Source: Acinetobacter sp. ANC 4169
GTDB taxonomy: Bacteria; Pseudomonadota; Gammaproteobacteria; Pseudomonadales; Moraxellaceae
Assembly: GCF_002135355.1 (NCBI RefSeq)
Contig: NZ_NEGE01000003.1
Span: 124,001-188,000 of the forward strand
Direction of reading: 5' to 3'
Length of the DNA stretch: 64,000 nucleotides
Shown: in pieces, positions 39,904-48,632 of the stretch
Numbering within the stretch: the stretch's first letter is position 1
Layout of the letters: each line of letters begins with the position of its first letter
Made by a program: the position numbers and the translations under genes
Notes under the pieces: model-generated
Seen by the model: the letters and a program-made list of their open reading frames with translations, nothing else
Database searches by the model: none
Told to the model about the DNA's origin: nothing

Positions 39904-40383
39904 TTAAATTATTTTTAACTGTTCTACTGGTTTTTGTAATACAAAATTGTCCCACACGAAATCATAGAGTTTTCTCTGATTGGAAAATACAGCTAAGGCT
40001 TTAGCTTCAGACAAACTACACCATCGATATTCCGTATGTTCATGATTGAGTGAAACAACTTGATTTTTATCACAAAAACCTACAAATGCAGGAATCATTT
40101 CAATCACATTTAAACTTGCTTCATAAAATTGTTCCAAGTAATCAGCACTAAATAATTGTTGAACCTGTATTCCTGTTTCTTCACTGATTTCACGCAAAAT
40201 TGCTTGGCTCGCTGTTTCTTCCGCCTCTATTTTCCCCGCAACATGACACCAAAAACCACCTTTCACTCGCTTCATCAATAAAAGTTTTAATTCTCCATCT
40301 ATTTCAGACAATAAAACACTGGATACCACAATTGAACGAATCGGAATCATACCAAACCTAAGCCTATTTTTTTCATTATTCAC
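39904..40383 (-). CDS. Nudix hydrolase
   Basis: 159 residues with a complete Nudix box at 50-72 (G50-x5-E56-x7-REISEETGI), so a divalent-metal-dependent hydrolase of nucleoside-diphosphate-linked compounds. The N-terminal strands (IRSIVVSSVLLSE) and HTEYRWCSLSEAKAL near 115-130 resemble dATP/dihydroneopterin triphosphate hydrolase NudB-like members, but substrate cannot be told. Adjacent to the metalloprotein gene on the same strand, 4 bases upstream of the longer alternative start there. Confidence 0.88.
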   Translation of the reverse strand: MNNEKNRLRFGMIPIRSIVVSSVLLSEIDGELKLLLMKRVKGGFWCHVAGKIEAEETASQAILREISEETGIQVQQLFSADYLEQFYEASLNVIEMIPAFVGFCDKNQVVSLNHEHTEYRWCSLSEAKALAVFSNQRKLYDFVWDNFVLQKPVEQLKII

Positions 40384-40389
40384 CCTATG

Positions 40390-40417
40390 AAAAAAAAGCC
40401 CACCGAAGTGAGCATTT
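40390..40417 (-). terminator. Terminator after topA
   Basis: On the minus strand GCTCAC-TTCG-GTGGGC (one T-G pair) followed by a run of T, 20 bases after the topA stop. Confidence 0.8.
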
Positions 40418-40437
40418 TTATCTGGAAAGTTTAAAAC

Positions 40438-43077
40438 TTAAGCTTCAACCCATTTCCCATCCTGGAACACTAGGCTCCACTTGGTTTGTTTCCCTTCAGC
40501 ATTTTCCGAACCAATATATTGAGACTGGTTCTTACGGCTGAATTTCACCAAAGTCGGATTTCCTTCAGGGTCGGCATCGGGCGCTTGCAAAATAAACTGA
40601 TATTTTGGATCAAGCTGATCGGCCACAGTACGCAGTTCAGCCACTTTAGGGGCACGCGTTTCACGGACTTTAGGGAATTTACTTGCGGCCAGGAATAAAC
40701 CTGCTGCACCATCACGAAGGACAAAGAAGTCATCATGCTTGCTAGAACGCAAGTGTTCCATTTTAATCGGATCTACACGTGGCGGTGCAGGCTGACCGCT
40801 CTTTAACACTTTACGGGTATTGTCACAGCTGGTACAGGCAAAATAAGGTCCGAAACGGCCGGTCTTCAACTGCATTTCGCCATCACATTTATCACATGGA
40901 ATGGTTGGACCATCATACCCTTTAATTTTGAACTCACCTTCTTCTAGTTCAAAACCGGCACAATCCGGGTTATTACCACAGATATGCAATTTACGGCCGC
41001 CATCAATCACATAGCTGTCCATTGCCGTTTCACAAATCGGGCAACGCTTTTTCGACATTAAATCTGCGGTTTCTGCTGAATCATCATCAGAAAGTGCTGC
41101 CAAAGATTCTACCGGGGTTAAATTCAGCGTACCTTTACAACGTTCTTTAGGCGGCAAGTTATAGCCTGAACATCCCAGGAACACGCCTGTTGTTCCGGTA
41201 CGAATCTGCATCGGACGTGAACATTCAGGGCAATGTACGGCTTCCACTTCTACAGGCAGGTTACGGCGCATGCCGCTTTCACCTTGTGCTGTGGTCAAGC
41301 GTTTTTTAAAGTCGCCGTAGAAATTATCGAGCAATTCTTTCCAGTTACGCTGACCATCTGCAACTTTATCCAGCTGACCTTCAAGATCGGCAGTAAAGTC
41401 GTAGTTCATCAGGTTATTGAAACTTTCACCCAGACGGTCGGTTACGATTTCTCCCATCTTCTCGGCATAAAGGCGACGGTTTTCCAGTTTCACATAGCCA
41501 CGGTCTTGAATGGTAGAAATAATTGCCGCATACGTCGAAGGACGACCGATACCTTTTTTCTCTAACTCTTTCACCAATGATGCTTCGGTAAACCGCGCAG
41601 GTGGTTTGGTAAAGTGTTGAGATGGATCGAGCTTCTCAAGTTTAAGTACTTCACCGACTTTCACTGCAGGCAACAGCACATCATCATCAGATTTGTTTTG
41701 ACCACGCACTTTGGTGAAGCCATCAAAGACCAGGGTACGGCCTTTGGCTTTCAGCTCGACACCATTGGCATCGACTAAAATGGTAGAAGACAGGTATTCA
41801 GCAGGTGTCATCTGACAGGCCACAAACTGACGCCAGATCAGGTCATATAAACGCTGTGCATCACGTTCTGCACCGGCCAACTGATCACCCTTAAGTGCCA
41901 CATTGGAAGGACGAATCGCTTCATGGGCTTCTTGTGCACCGGCTTTGTTACCGTAGCGATTTGGCTTGGCAGGTAAATATTTTGTGCCGTATTCATTTTC
42001 AATATGACCACGCACCATATTGACTGCATCATCACTCAGGAATGTTGAGTCGGTACGCATATAGGTAATGAAACCCGCTTCATACAGACGCTGCGCCAGC
42101 ATCATGGTTTTCTTTACCGAGAAACCAAGGCGTGTGCTCGCTGCCTGTTGAAGTGTGGAGGTGATATACGGTGCGCTTGGATTTACCTTGGTTGGTTTAT
42201 CTTCACGGTTGGCAACTTTATATTCAGCATCTTTAATCAGATTCAACAAGGCATCAGTTTCAGCCTTATTGTGCAGCTTGAAGGTTTTACCGCCCTGCTT
42301 CACTGCTTCCAGACGGATATCATCTTTTTTAGATTTGGTATCGGCAAAAACTTGCCAGTATTCTTCAGGAATGAAGGCGCGGATTTCACGTTCGCGCTCT
42401 ACCACCAGTTTTACCGCAACCGACTGAACACGACCTGCCGACAAACCACGGGCAATTTTTTCCCAAAGCAGTGGCGAGATCATAAAGCCCACAACACGGT
42501 CGAGGAAACGACGAGCTTGTTGTGCATTGACCTTGTCGATATCTAAACGTGAGGGATGTTTAAATGCTTCCTGAATGGCATTTTTGGTAATTTCGTTAAA
42601 CACCACACGCTGGTAACGTGAATCATCACCACCAATGACTTCTTTTAAATGCCAGGCAATGGCTTCCCCTTCACGGTCCAAATCCGTTGCGAGATAGACT
42701 TCATCGACCTGCGATGCCAGTTTTTTCAGTTCTGCGACCACATGTTCTTTGCCAGGAAGCACTTCATAATGTGCTTTCCAGTCATGCTCAGGGTCAACCC
42801 CCATACGGTTGACCAAAGCCAGTTGCGACTTTTCAGCTTTTTGTGCATCGGTCAGTTTGGTACGGGTTACAGGCTTTTTCTCGCTGCTTTTTGAACCACC
42901 TGTTGGCAAGTCACGAACATGACCCACCGATGATTTTACGATGTAATCAGAACCTAGATATTTATTGATTGTTTTCGCTTTTGCAGGCGATTCCACAATC
43001 ACTAAGGCACGTTTTTTCGCAGCACTCGGTGATTTTGCTGTGGTGCTTTTGGATGTTGACCGAGGAGCGTTCGCCAT
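40438..43077 (-). CDS. topA: DNA topoisomerase I
   Basis: Type IA topoisomerase relaxing negative supercoils. 879 residues: a basic S/T/K-rich N-terminus, Toprim domain ([19 protein letters not shown] ... [17 protein letters not shown]), core with active-site Tyr in [11 protein letters not shown] (about residue 340), then several C-terminal zinc-finger repeats ([34 protein letters not shown]) and a tail. Length is normal. Located downstream of a small membrane protein on the same strand. Confidence 0.98.
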   Translation of the reverse strand: MANAPRSTSKSTTAKSPSAAKKRALVIVESPAKAKTINKYLGSDYIVKSSVGHVRDLPTGGSKSSEKKPVTRTKLTDAQKAEKSQLALVNRMGVDPEHDWKAHYEVLPGKEHVVAELKKLASQVDEVYLATDLDREGEAIAWHLKEVIGGDDSRYQRVVFNEITKNAIQEAFKHPSRLDIDKVNAQQARRFLDRVVGFMISPLLWEKIARGLSAGRVQSVAVKLVVEREREIRAFIPEEYWQVFADTKSKKDDIRLEAVKQGGKTFKLHNKAETDALLNLIKDAEYKVANREDKPTKVNPSAPYITSTLQQAASTRLGFSVKKTMMLAQRLYEAGFITYMRTDSTFLSDDAVNMVRGHIENEYGTKYLPAKPNRYGNKAGAQEAHEAIRPSNVALKGDQLAGAERDAQRLYDLIWRQFVACQMTPAEYLSSTILVDANGVELKAKGRTLVFDGFTKVRGQNKSDDDVLLPAVKVGEVLKLEKLDPSQHFTKPPARFTEASLVKELEKKGIGRPSTYAAIISTIQDRGYVKLENRRLYAEKMGEIVTDRLGESFNNLMNYDFTADLEGQLDKVADGQRNWKELLDNFYGDFKKRLTTAQGESGMRRNLPVEVEAVHCPECSRPMQIRTGTTGVFLGCSGYNLPPKERCKGTLNLTPVESLAALSDDDSAETADLMSKKRCPICETAMDSYVIDGGRKLHICGNNPDCAGFELEEGEFKIKGYDGPTIPCDKCDGEMQLKTGRFGPYFACTSCDNTRKVLKSGQPAPPRVDPIKMEHLRSSKHDDFFVLRDGAAGLFLAASKFPKVRETRAPKVAELRTVADQLDPKYQFILQAPDADPEGNPTLVKFSRKNQSQYIGSENAEGKQTKWSLVFQDGKWVEA

Positions 43078-43114
43078 AGTTAACCATCATTCCTGTTGTA
43101 AAGAGGTCTATAAA

Positions 43115-43564
43115 TTAAAATTCAGCCAGAGACTGTAAATATGTTTTGATGTCTTCTAACTGTGTTGCTCGAAGGTCTGATTCTTCATCCCAATAGAGTC
43201 CTACACAGTTTGCCTGCATATCAATAGCATAAATGCCCTTTAATGCAATGGGCAAATCGTTAAACTTCTCATCACCTTGCACAAGTTTCAGCTTTTGATC
43301 TTCTACACGTGCACGCATCAGGGGAAGTCTGGCATCAGGAATTAAAACACTGTAATAGGCAACCATACTGGCACGGTTCTCAGTTGCCATTGGAATTTTA
43401 GTCCAATCGGGAGCTGCAACTAATCGTGGATGCAAAGCCATCTTGCGTGCTCTTTCACGCATCAAGCCTAAAGCTTTCTCTCTTGGACTGACACGAAGTC
43501 CAAAAATTGAGCCCAGCACAAAAAGTACAATGAAGACTGTAATCCAAATTCCGGTATTTTCCAT
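43115..43564 (-). CDS. Membrane-anchored hypothetical protein
   Basis: 149 residues: one N-terminal TM (about 6-23, GIWITVFIVLFVLGSIFGL) and a cytoplasmic domain beginning with the basic RVSPREKALGLMRERARKMALHPRLV. The phrase LHPRLV..P.W suggests a conserved family shared with pseudomonads, where a homologue also sits next to topA. No catalytic motif is recognisable. Gap to topA is 37 bases on the same strand, so possibly cotranscribed. Confidence 0.65.
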   Translation of the reverse strand: MENTGIWITVFIVLFVLGSIFGLRVSPREKALGLMRERARKMALHPRLVAAPDWTKIPMATENRASMVAYYSVLIPDARLPLMRARVEDQKLKLVQGDEKFNDLPIALKGIYAIDMQANCVGLYWDEESDLRATQLEDIKTYLQSLAEF

Positions 43565-43634
43565 AGTACAACCTTTTTATTCCTTTATTAGAGTTGCATA
43601 AGCTGAATATAAAACGCAAGTTACAGCGATGAAA

Positions 43635-44633
43635 TTAATTCAAGAACAGCTCATGACTATACAGTACTTCAGTGCCATTCCAGTAAATATATCCCTTCTC
43701 AATCAATTCTTTAAGTAATAATCGCACATCCGACTTAGGGAACATCTGCTCCAGTAAATCACGCAAGGCATAAATGTCTTTGGGCTTGTCGGATTTTAAT
43801 TCGCGTAATTTTTGCGCCACAATCACCTGAACCGGATCAATTTTGGAAAAGTTTTTAAATAACTCTTTTTGTGCCTGATGAAGACTATTTGCCGGCGCTG
43901 ATACGTCCAGTTGGGAAGATTCAGTAGATAAATCCGTCAAAATGGAAGAAAGCTTGGGTGCTTTTTCTACAAAAGTGTCCTGATCTAAATCCAGTTGCAT
44001 CCATTGTTTCAGCAATTTTTTACGGAAGCTGATCTGCTCGTCGTAACGTTTCACAATCTTGAGATTAATCAATAAACCAGTCAGTTGCTGAGCCTGATCA
44101 TCCTCCACCTGCAAAATGTTGCTGAGCGAATTTTTCAGTTTCTCAAGGGTATTCGGCTTACCCTTCATTTTTCCCAAAGTATCACAATATTTTTTAATCA
44201 AGAGCAAATCAGGTTTTTGCTTGATGGTTTCAATACTGGGGATTTTATATTTTGAATTTTGCGAGGATTCTTCTGGCTGAATGTGAATCAGGCTACAGTC
44301 CAGATTTGAAGACCGCATCATTTCCAGCAGCATTTCACTGCTTGGCATGGCCGAGATCAGTTCAATAGAACTATCCTCGTCTAACAGCGCCATCAGCTGC
44401 CCGACCACAACCGCATATTCAAACTCTTTGTGTTCGACTTCCGCAGTTTCCAGAATAACCACTTGCCCACTACTGACCCAGCCTGAAAATTCAGTTAAAT
44501 CTTCAAGAGAATATTCAAATTTTCCTTGGCAATTAAATAGATAAACCACCGCATAATGTTGAATGATATTACGCAACAGTTGTGCAGTCGGCATATTATT
44601 TTCAAGATCAAGAAGAACGACTTTATGATTCAT
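43635..44633 (-). CDS. Hypothetical protein with N-terminal NYN/PIN-like region
   Basis: 332 residues. The N-terminus (MNHKVVLLDLENNMPTAQLL, followed by HYAVVYLFNCQGKF) resembles the start of NYN/PIN-like nuclease folds, where an early Asp (here D9) and Asn/Glu bind metal. The central segment is polar; the C-terminal 70 residues (VIVAQKLRELKSDKPKDIYAL ... LLLKELIEKGYIYWNGTEV) look like a winged helix. Only weak similarity can be seen by eye. No toxin/antitoxin partner adjacent. A role in RNA turnover is a guess. Confidence 0.5.
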   Translation of the reverse strand: MNHKVVLLDLENNMPTAQLLRNIIQHYAVVYLFNCQGKFEYSLEDLTEFSGWVSSGQVVILETAEVEHKEFEYAVVVGQLMALLDEDSSIELISAMPSSEMLLEMMRSSNLDCSLIHIQPEESSQNSKYKIPSIETIKQKPDLLLIKKYCDTLGKMKGKPNTLEKLKNSLSNILQVEDDQAQQLTGLLINLKIVKRYDEQISFRKKLLKQWMQLDLDQDTFVEKAPKLSSILTDLSTESSQLDVSAPANSLHQAQKELFKNFSKIDPVQVIVAQKLRELKSDKPKDIYALRDLLEQMFPKSDVRLLLKELIEKGYIYWNGTEVLYSHELFLN

Positions 44634-44687
44634 ATCTTCGAATAGGCAGTTCAGCTAGGCAGATGCGGTGCATTAGAACGGTAACCA

Positions 44688-44770
44688 TGGCAAAGGTCAA
44701 ATATTTTTGTGCTTTTGGATTTTTATTCAGCACCATCACTCAGGCTGAATGCCTTGCTTTTAGAGGCTAA
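44688..44770 (+). CDS. Possible 27-codon frame with signal-peptide-like product
   Basis: ATG at 44688 begins a 27-residue peptide (MAKVKYFCAFGFLFSTITQA plus a short tail) that looks like a signal peptide and little else. A weak ribosome-binding site is present. It may be a remnant of an exported-protein gene or chance. It lies between two minus-strand genes. Confidence 0.12.
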
Positions 44771-44808
44771 TGTCAGAGAGTAGAAAAAATTCAATCCTGC
44801 TTTAAACA

Positions 44809-44836
44809 AAAAGCCCTGATAGATAGCAGGGCTTTA
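44809..44836 (-). terminator. Terminator after slyX
   Basis: Stem AAAGCCCTG / CAGGGCTTT followed by T-run on the minus strand, just after the slyX stop. Confidence 0.85.
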
Positions 44837-44855
44837 ATGCACAGATTGATTGAGC

Positions 44856-45101
44856 TCAATAATGCGGTGGACGGTTAGTCATCGGGTCAAAGGCAGCAAT
44901 ACCTTCCGATAAATCTGCCGATTCCACACGTTGATACAATAATCGCATTTGTTTCTTTAAGTCTTCAATTTCAATATGTTGACGCGTCACTTGTTCATTT
45001 AATTGTTCAACTAAATCATCTAAAAATGTAATTCGGACTTGCAAATCTTCTATGGGTGCGGAAAATGACGCCTGATCATTAAGATTTTTTTGTTTAGTCA
45101 T
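44856..45101 (-). CDS. slyX: SlyX family protein
   Basis: 81 residues. A coiled-coil of about 18-60 (IEDLQVRITFLDDLVEQLNEQV) and the terminal PPHY signature are diagnostic of SlyX, a small protein of unknown function. Shine-Dalgarno GAGGA. The start codon is only 33 bases from that of the divergent uup gene, so the promoters overlap the opposing coding sequences or leaders. Confidence 0.9.
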   Translation of the reverse strand: MTKQKNLNDQASFSAPIEDLQVRITFLDDLVEQLNEQVTRQHIEIEDLKKQMRLLYQRVESADLSEGIAAFDPMTNRPPHY

Positions 45102-45134
45102 TTTAAGTCCTCATTGGGGATTTCAGGAAACAGT

Positions 45135-47042
45135 ATGGCCTATATTACTTTAAGGGATGTCCAACTTGCGTTTGGTGGACCTTCCCTGCTCGACGGCGCG
45201 AACTTCACTTTGGAACGCGGTGAACGAGTCTGTTTAATCGGCCGCAACGGTGAGGGTAAGTCTACTTTACTTAAACTCATTGAGGGAAGCTTGCTACCCG
45301 ACCGTGGTGAAGTTTCTTTACAAAATGGCATCACCATCTCCATGCTGGCTCAGGATGTACCGATGGATTCCGGCAAAGTCGCTGACATTGTCGCCGATGG
45401 TGCAGGTGAAGCCGCAGAAGTATTAAAAGCATATCATGAAGCCAGTGATGCCTGTGTACTCGGTGATATGGAAGCTTGCGACCGTATGGGTCACTTGCAA
45501 CATAAAATGGATCAGCTAGATGGCTGGGCTTTAGAAAATAAAGTGAATTCCATTTTAAGTAAAATGGGTCTAGATCCGGATGCCGATTTGGCCGATTTAT
45601 CTGGTGGTCGTAAACGTCGTGTACTGCTTGCTCGTGCATTGCTAATGCAACCCGATGTTTTACTGCTAGACGAACCGACCAACCATCTGGACGTTGAAAG
45701 TATTGAATGGCTGGAAAAATTCCTGCTCGATCAAAATAATTTAACCTTATTATTTATTTCGCATGACCGTTCATTTGTCGACAGCATTGCAACACGAATT
45801 GTTGAACTCGATCGCGGTACTTTGCGCAGCTTTGAAGGCAACTATTCACGTTACCTTGACCTTAAAGCGCAGCAAATGGAAGCGGAAGAAAAGCAAAATG
45901 CTTTATTCGACAAACGTTTAGCCGAAGAAGAAGTCTGGATTCGCCAAGGCATTAAAGCCCGCCGTACCCGTAACGAAGGTCGTGTACGTGCATTAAAAGC
46001 ATTGCGTGAAGAATCAAAAGCACGTCGCTCGCAACAAGGTAAAGTCAGCATGGCAACGCAAGACGCCAACCGTTCGGGTAAATTGGTGTTCGATATCGAA
46101 CACTTAAGTGTGACCTTCGGTGACAATGCTCCAATCATCAAAGATTTCTCTGCTTTAGTACTTCGTGGCGACCGTATTGGCCTGGTTGGTGATAACGGGG
46201 TCGGTAAAACCACGCTAATCAAAGCTATTTTAGGTGAAATTGAACACGGTGGTTCGGTCAAAACCGGAACCCAGCTGGAAATTGCCTATTTCGACCAACT
46301 GCGTAATGCACTTGATTTAGAGAAATCAGTTAAAGATAACGTATCTGAAGGTTCGGACTTTGTCGATGTCAACGGTGGCCGTCGTCATATTTACAGTTAT
46401 CTTCAGGATTTCCTGTTCTCGCCTGAACGTGCCCGTACTCCGGTAAAAGCCTTGTCTGGTGGTGAGCGTAACCGTATTCTATTGGCAAAACTGTTACTTA
46501 AACCATCGAACCTGATCGTAATGGATGAGCCAACCAACGACCTGGATATGGTGACGCTTGAGCTATTAGAAGAAATGCTCGGTGGTTATACCGGCACATT
46601 ACTTTTAATCTCGCATGACCGTGCATTTATGGACAATGTGGTCACATCGACTTGGGTGTTTGATGGTAAAGGCAACATTGATGAATACATCGGTGGTTAT
46701 CAGGATTATCTGGAACAACGTCCTGATCAAACTGCTGTTGATCAAAAAAGTGATGTGAAAAAAGCCTTGGCCAAAGCTGAAGCAGCAGCTGCCGCAGCAG
46801 CACCGAAAAAAGTGAAACTCAGCTATAAAGATCAGCGTGCTTTAGAGCAGCTGCCGGCTGAAATGGAAGCGCTGGAAAAAGAGCAAGCTGAAATTAATGC
46901 TCAACTTGCAGATGGATCTTTGTTTGTAAATGATGCGGACAAAGCCATGAAACTTTCCAATCGCTTAACTGAAATTGATGAGCTGTTACTGGAAAAATTA
47001 GAACGTTGGGAAGAATTAGAAAATCTTGTTAACGGCAATTGA
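45135..47042 (+). CDS. uup: ABC-F ATPase Uup
   Basis: Soluble ATPase with two ABC domains, linked in E. coli to transposon excision and ribosome/branched-DNA handling. 635 residues from ATG 45135 (MAYITLRDVQ), matching the usual length; AGGAA Shine-Dalgarno upstream; the frame opens earlier at 45090 without one. Walker A motifs GRNGEGKST and GDNGVGKTT, signatures LSGGRKRR and LSGGERNR, Walker B LLLDEPTNHLD and IVMDEPTNDLD. A C-terminal coiled-coil domain (KLSYKDQRALEQLPAEMEAL) is the DNA-binding part that identifies Uup. Its terminator is split by an inserted element. Confidence 0.95.
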   Translation: MAYITLRDVQLAFGGPSLLDGANFTLERGERVCLIGRNGEGKSTLLKLIEGSLLPDRGEVSLQNGITISMLAQDVPMDSGKVADIVADGAGEAAEVLKAYHEASDACVLGDMEACDRMGHLQHKMDQLDGWALENKVNSILSKMGLDPDADLADLSGGRKRRVLLARALLMQPDVLLLDEPTNHLDVESIEWLEKFLLDQNNLTLLFISHDRSFVDSIATRIVELDRGTLRSFEGNYSRYLDLKAQQMEAEEKQNALFDKRLAEEEVWIRQGIKARRTRNEGRVRALKALREESKARRSQQGKVSMATQDANRSGKLVFDIEHLSVTFGDNAPIIKDFSALVLRGDRIGLVGDNGVGKTTLIKAILGEIEHGGSVKTGTQLEIAYFDQLRNALDLEKSVKDNVSEGSDFVDVNGGRRHIYSYLQDFLFSPERARTPVKALSGGERNRILLAKLLLKPSNLIVMDEPTNDLDMVTLELLEEMLGGYTGTLLLISHDRAFMDNVVTSTWVFDGKGNIDEYIGGYQDYLEQRPDQTAVDQKSDVKKALAKAEAAAAAAAPKKVKLSYKDQRALEQLPAEMEALEKEQAEINAQLADGSLFVNDADKAMKLSNRLTEIDELLLEKLERWEELENLVNGN

Positions 47043-47059
47043 TCTGATTGATCCTACGG

Positions 47060-47372
47060 GCACCTGTAATGAGGGTCTGTTAACACTTCATCTATGTTTG
47101 CGACTATGAGTATTTTTTAGATGATACTAGGTGTGAACTGCAAAATTTAGTCATTCTAAATGCGTAGTTCACAACGACGTAGCATCAAAAAATACTCTAG
47201 TCTCGAAGAGTTGTGGCTAAAATTATCTCAGACTGCGTCATGAAATTTAAAAATGGAACCACCATTCTTTGCATTTCATTCTTACGACGTATACGTCTCA
47301 TGCTCAATTTTAGCCTACAACGCAAGCCATTTATGAAATGTCAACAGACCCTAACCTTACAGGTGCTTTTTT
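47060..47372 (+). terminator. uup terminator split by an insertion in its loop
   Basis: GCACCTGTAA (47060-47069) and TTACAGGTGC (47357-47366) are perfect complements, and the right arm is followed by TTTTTTA. Brought together they would form an ordinary 10-bp terminator; about 287 bases containing a MITE-like element lie between them. Confidence 0.6.
47073..47351. mobile_element. MITE-like element with nested palindromes
   Basis: Terminal inverted repeats begin GGGTCTGTTAACACTTCAT (47073-47091) and, on the opposite strand, GGGTCTGTTGACATTTCAT (47333-47351); similarity extends imperfectly to about 38 bp. Inside are two more inverted-repeat pairs. One is 47101-47210, with outer arms GAGTATTTTTT / AAAAAATACTC and inner GTGAACT / AGTTCAC and CTAAAT/ATTTAG. 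The other is about 47212-47325, with arms GTTGTGGCTAAAATT / AATTTTAGCCTACAAC. About 279 bp, no coding capacity. No clean target duplication could be read. Confidence 0.65.
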
Positions 47373-47429
47373 ATTTAAAAAATAACTTCATGTTACACTT
47401 GCAAAAAACTTTTGTTCAAAATGGTCACT

Positions 47430-48365
47430 ATGAGTAAAAAGCCAGATTACCAACCCGGAAAATTCCAATGGTCTTTCCTGCTGCCTCAATATTGGGGTAT
47501 CTGGATTGGAATTGTGTTCCTGATGATTTTGGCGATTTTACCGTGGGCCATTCAGCACCGCTTGGCAACCTTTATTGGTAATCTGGCCTTCAATCAGCTG
47601 AAATCACGCCGTAAAACCGCGATTCGAAACTTAGAACTCTGTTTTCCAGAATGGACAGCTAAACAGATTCAGGACAATACCCGACAGGTTTTTGTCGACC
47701 AGATGATTGGTATTTTTGAAACTTTAAATGCCTGGTACTGTCCACAGTGGTTTAAGGGTCGTGTCAGTATTGAAGGTCTGGAACATCTCCAAAAAGCACA
47801 AGCTGAAGGCAAAGGGGTTTTATTGCTAGGCACCCATTCTACTTTGCTGGATGCTGGTGGCTACCTTTGCGCCCAGTATTTCGAACCGGATGTGGTCTAT
47901 CGTCCGCAGAATAACCCACTGCTGGATATGCTTATTTACCGCTGCCGTGCCACCATTTATACCCACCAGATTGATCATGATGATATGCGTGGCTTGATTC
48001 GCCATTTAAAAAATGGCCGTGCCATTTGGTACAGTCCCGACCAAGACTATGGCCTAAAACAAGGCGTGATGGCACCCTTTTTTGGTGTACCTGCCGCAAC
48101 GGTAACTGCACATCGTCGCTTGATTAAAATGACCAAAGCTGCCGCAATTCCGCTATATTTTTATCGTGATGGCGATATTGCCAATCCCCGATATAAAGTA
48201 CTGATTGAAGCTCCCGTAGAAAATCTACCAAGCGAAGATGAAGTAGATGATGCCACACGCGTCAATCGGATTATTGAAAATCAGCTACGTATTGCCCCTA
48301 CTCAATATATGTGGTTTCACCGTCGCTTTAAGACCCGTCCGGAAGGCTTTGAGGAAATCTATTGA
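47430..48365 (+). CDS. Lipid A lauroyl-type acyltransferase (LpxL/HtrB family)
   Basis: Adds a secondary acyl chain to lipid A at the inner membrane. 311 residues from ATG 47430 (MSKKPDYQPGKFQW); earlier in-frame ATGs at 47412 and 47421 are possible, and none has a good ribosome-binding site. A TM is at about 20-40 and the catalytic HX4D motif in LLGTHSTLLDAGGYL. YSPDQDYGLKQGVMAPFFG is the conserved LpxL substrate motif. The inserted MITE ends about 80 bases upstream, so the native promoter spacing or read-through from uup may be altered. Confidence 0.92.
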   Translation: MSKKPDYQPGKFQWSFLLPQYWGIWIGIVFLMILAILPWAIQHRLATFIGNLAFNQLKSRRKTAIRNLELCFPEWTAKQIQDNTRQVFVDQMIGIFETLNAWYCPQWFKGRVSIEGLEHLQKAQAEGKGVLLLGTHSTLLDAGGYLCAQYFEPDVVYRPQNNPLLDMLIYRCRATIYTHQIDHDDMRGLIRHLKNGRAIWYSPDQDYGLKQGVMAPFFGVPAATVTAHRRLIKMTKAAAIPLYFYRDGDIANPRYKVLIEAPVENLPSEDEVDDATRVNRIIENQLRIAPTQYMWFHRRFKTRPEGFEEIY

Positions 48366-48445
48366 TATAGATGCAATGATTTTAAATTGGCAGTGAACAC
48401 AGCCTCAATTTAAGGTGATATACAAATACTTTCGAATAGGCATAT

Positions 48446-48538
48446 CTTACTTTTCAGGGATGAAAAGTAAGCAAAAATCCTTTGTTCCGCTGATGTTACA
48501 TCCTTGTAACACAGCGAAACAGCGACATCCATGTCGCT
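48446..48538. repeat. Three-hairpin intergenic element, copy 2
   Basis: On the plus strand the order is hairpin 3 (CTTACTTTTCA-GGGA-TGAAAAGTAAG, perfect 11-bp stem), then hairpin 2 (TGTTACA-TCCT-TGTAACA inside a GTTCCGCTG/CAGCGAAAC outer stem), then hairpin 1 (AGCGACA-TCCA-TGTCGCT). It is the reverse complement of copy 1 (36996-37106) in arrangement. All stems are preserved despite base changes. Located between lpxL-like and GT4 genes. Confidence 0.8.
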
Positions 48539-48632
48539 ATCACGATAGTAAATTCCGAATAATAATTTATTGTTTAAGATGATGATGTACCTGTGAATTA
48601 TTCATCTTTTATGAACATATAAGGCAAAAAAC

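Noticed and set aside
44582..44770. A 62-codon frame antisense to the NYN-like gene start and its leader
   Set aside because: The first half is a shadow of the gene on the other strand; only the last 27 codons look signal-peptide-like, and those are listed separately at low confidence.
45090..45134. Longer N-terminus for uup
   Set aside because: The extension overlaps slyX leader DNA and lacks a ribosome-binding site; the start at 45135 has AGGAA and gives the normal 635 residues.
47213..47437. A 74-codon frame inside the MITE-like element
   Set aside because: It consists of palindrome sequence and has no transposase motif.
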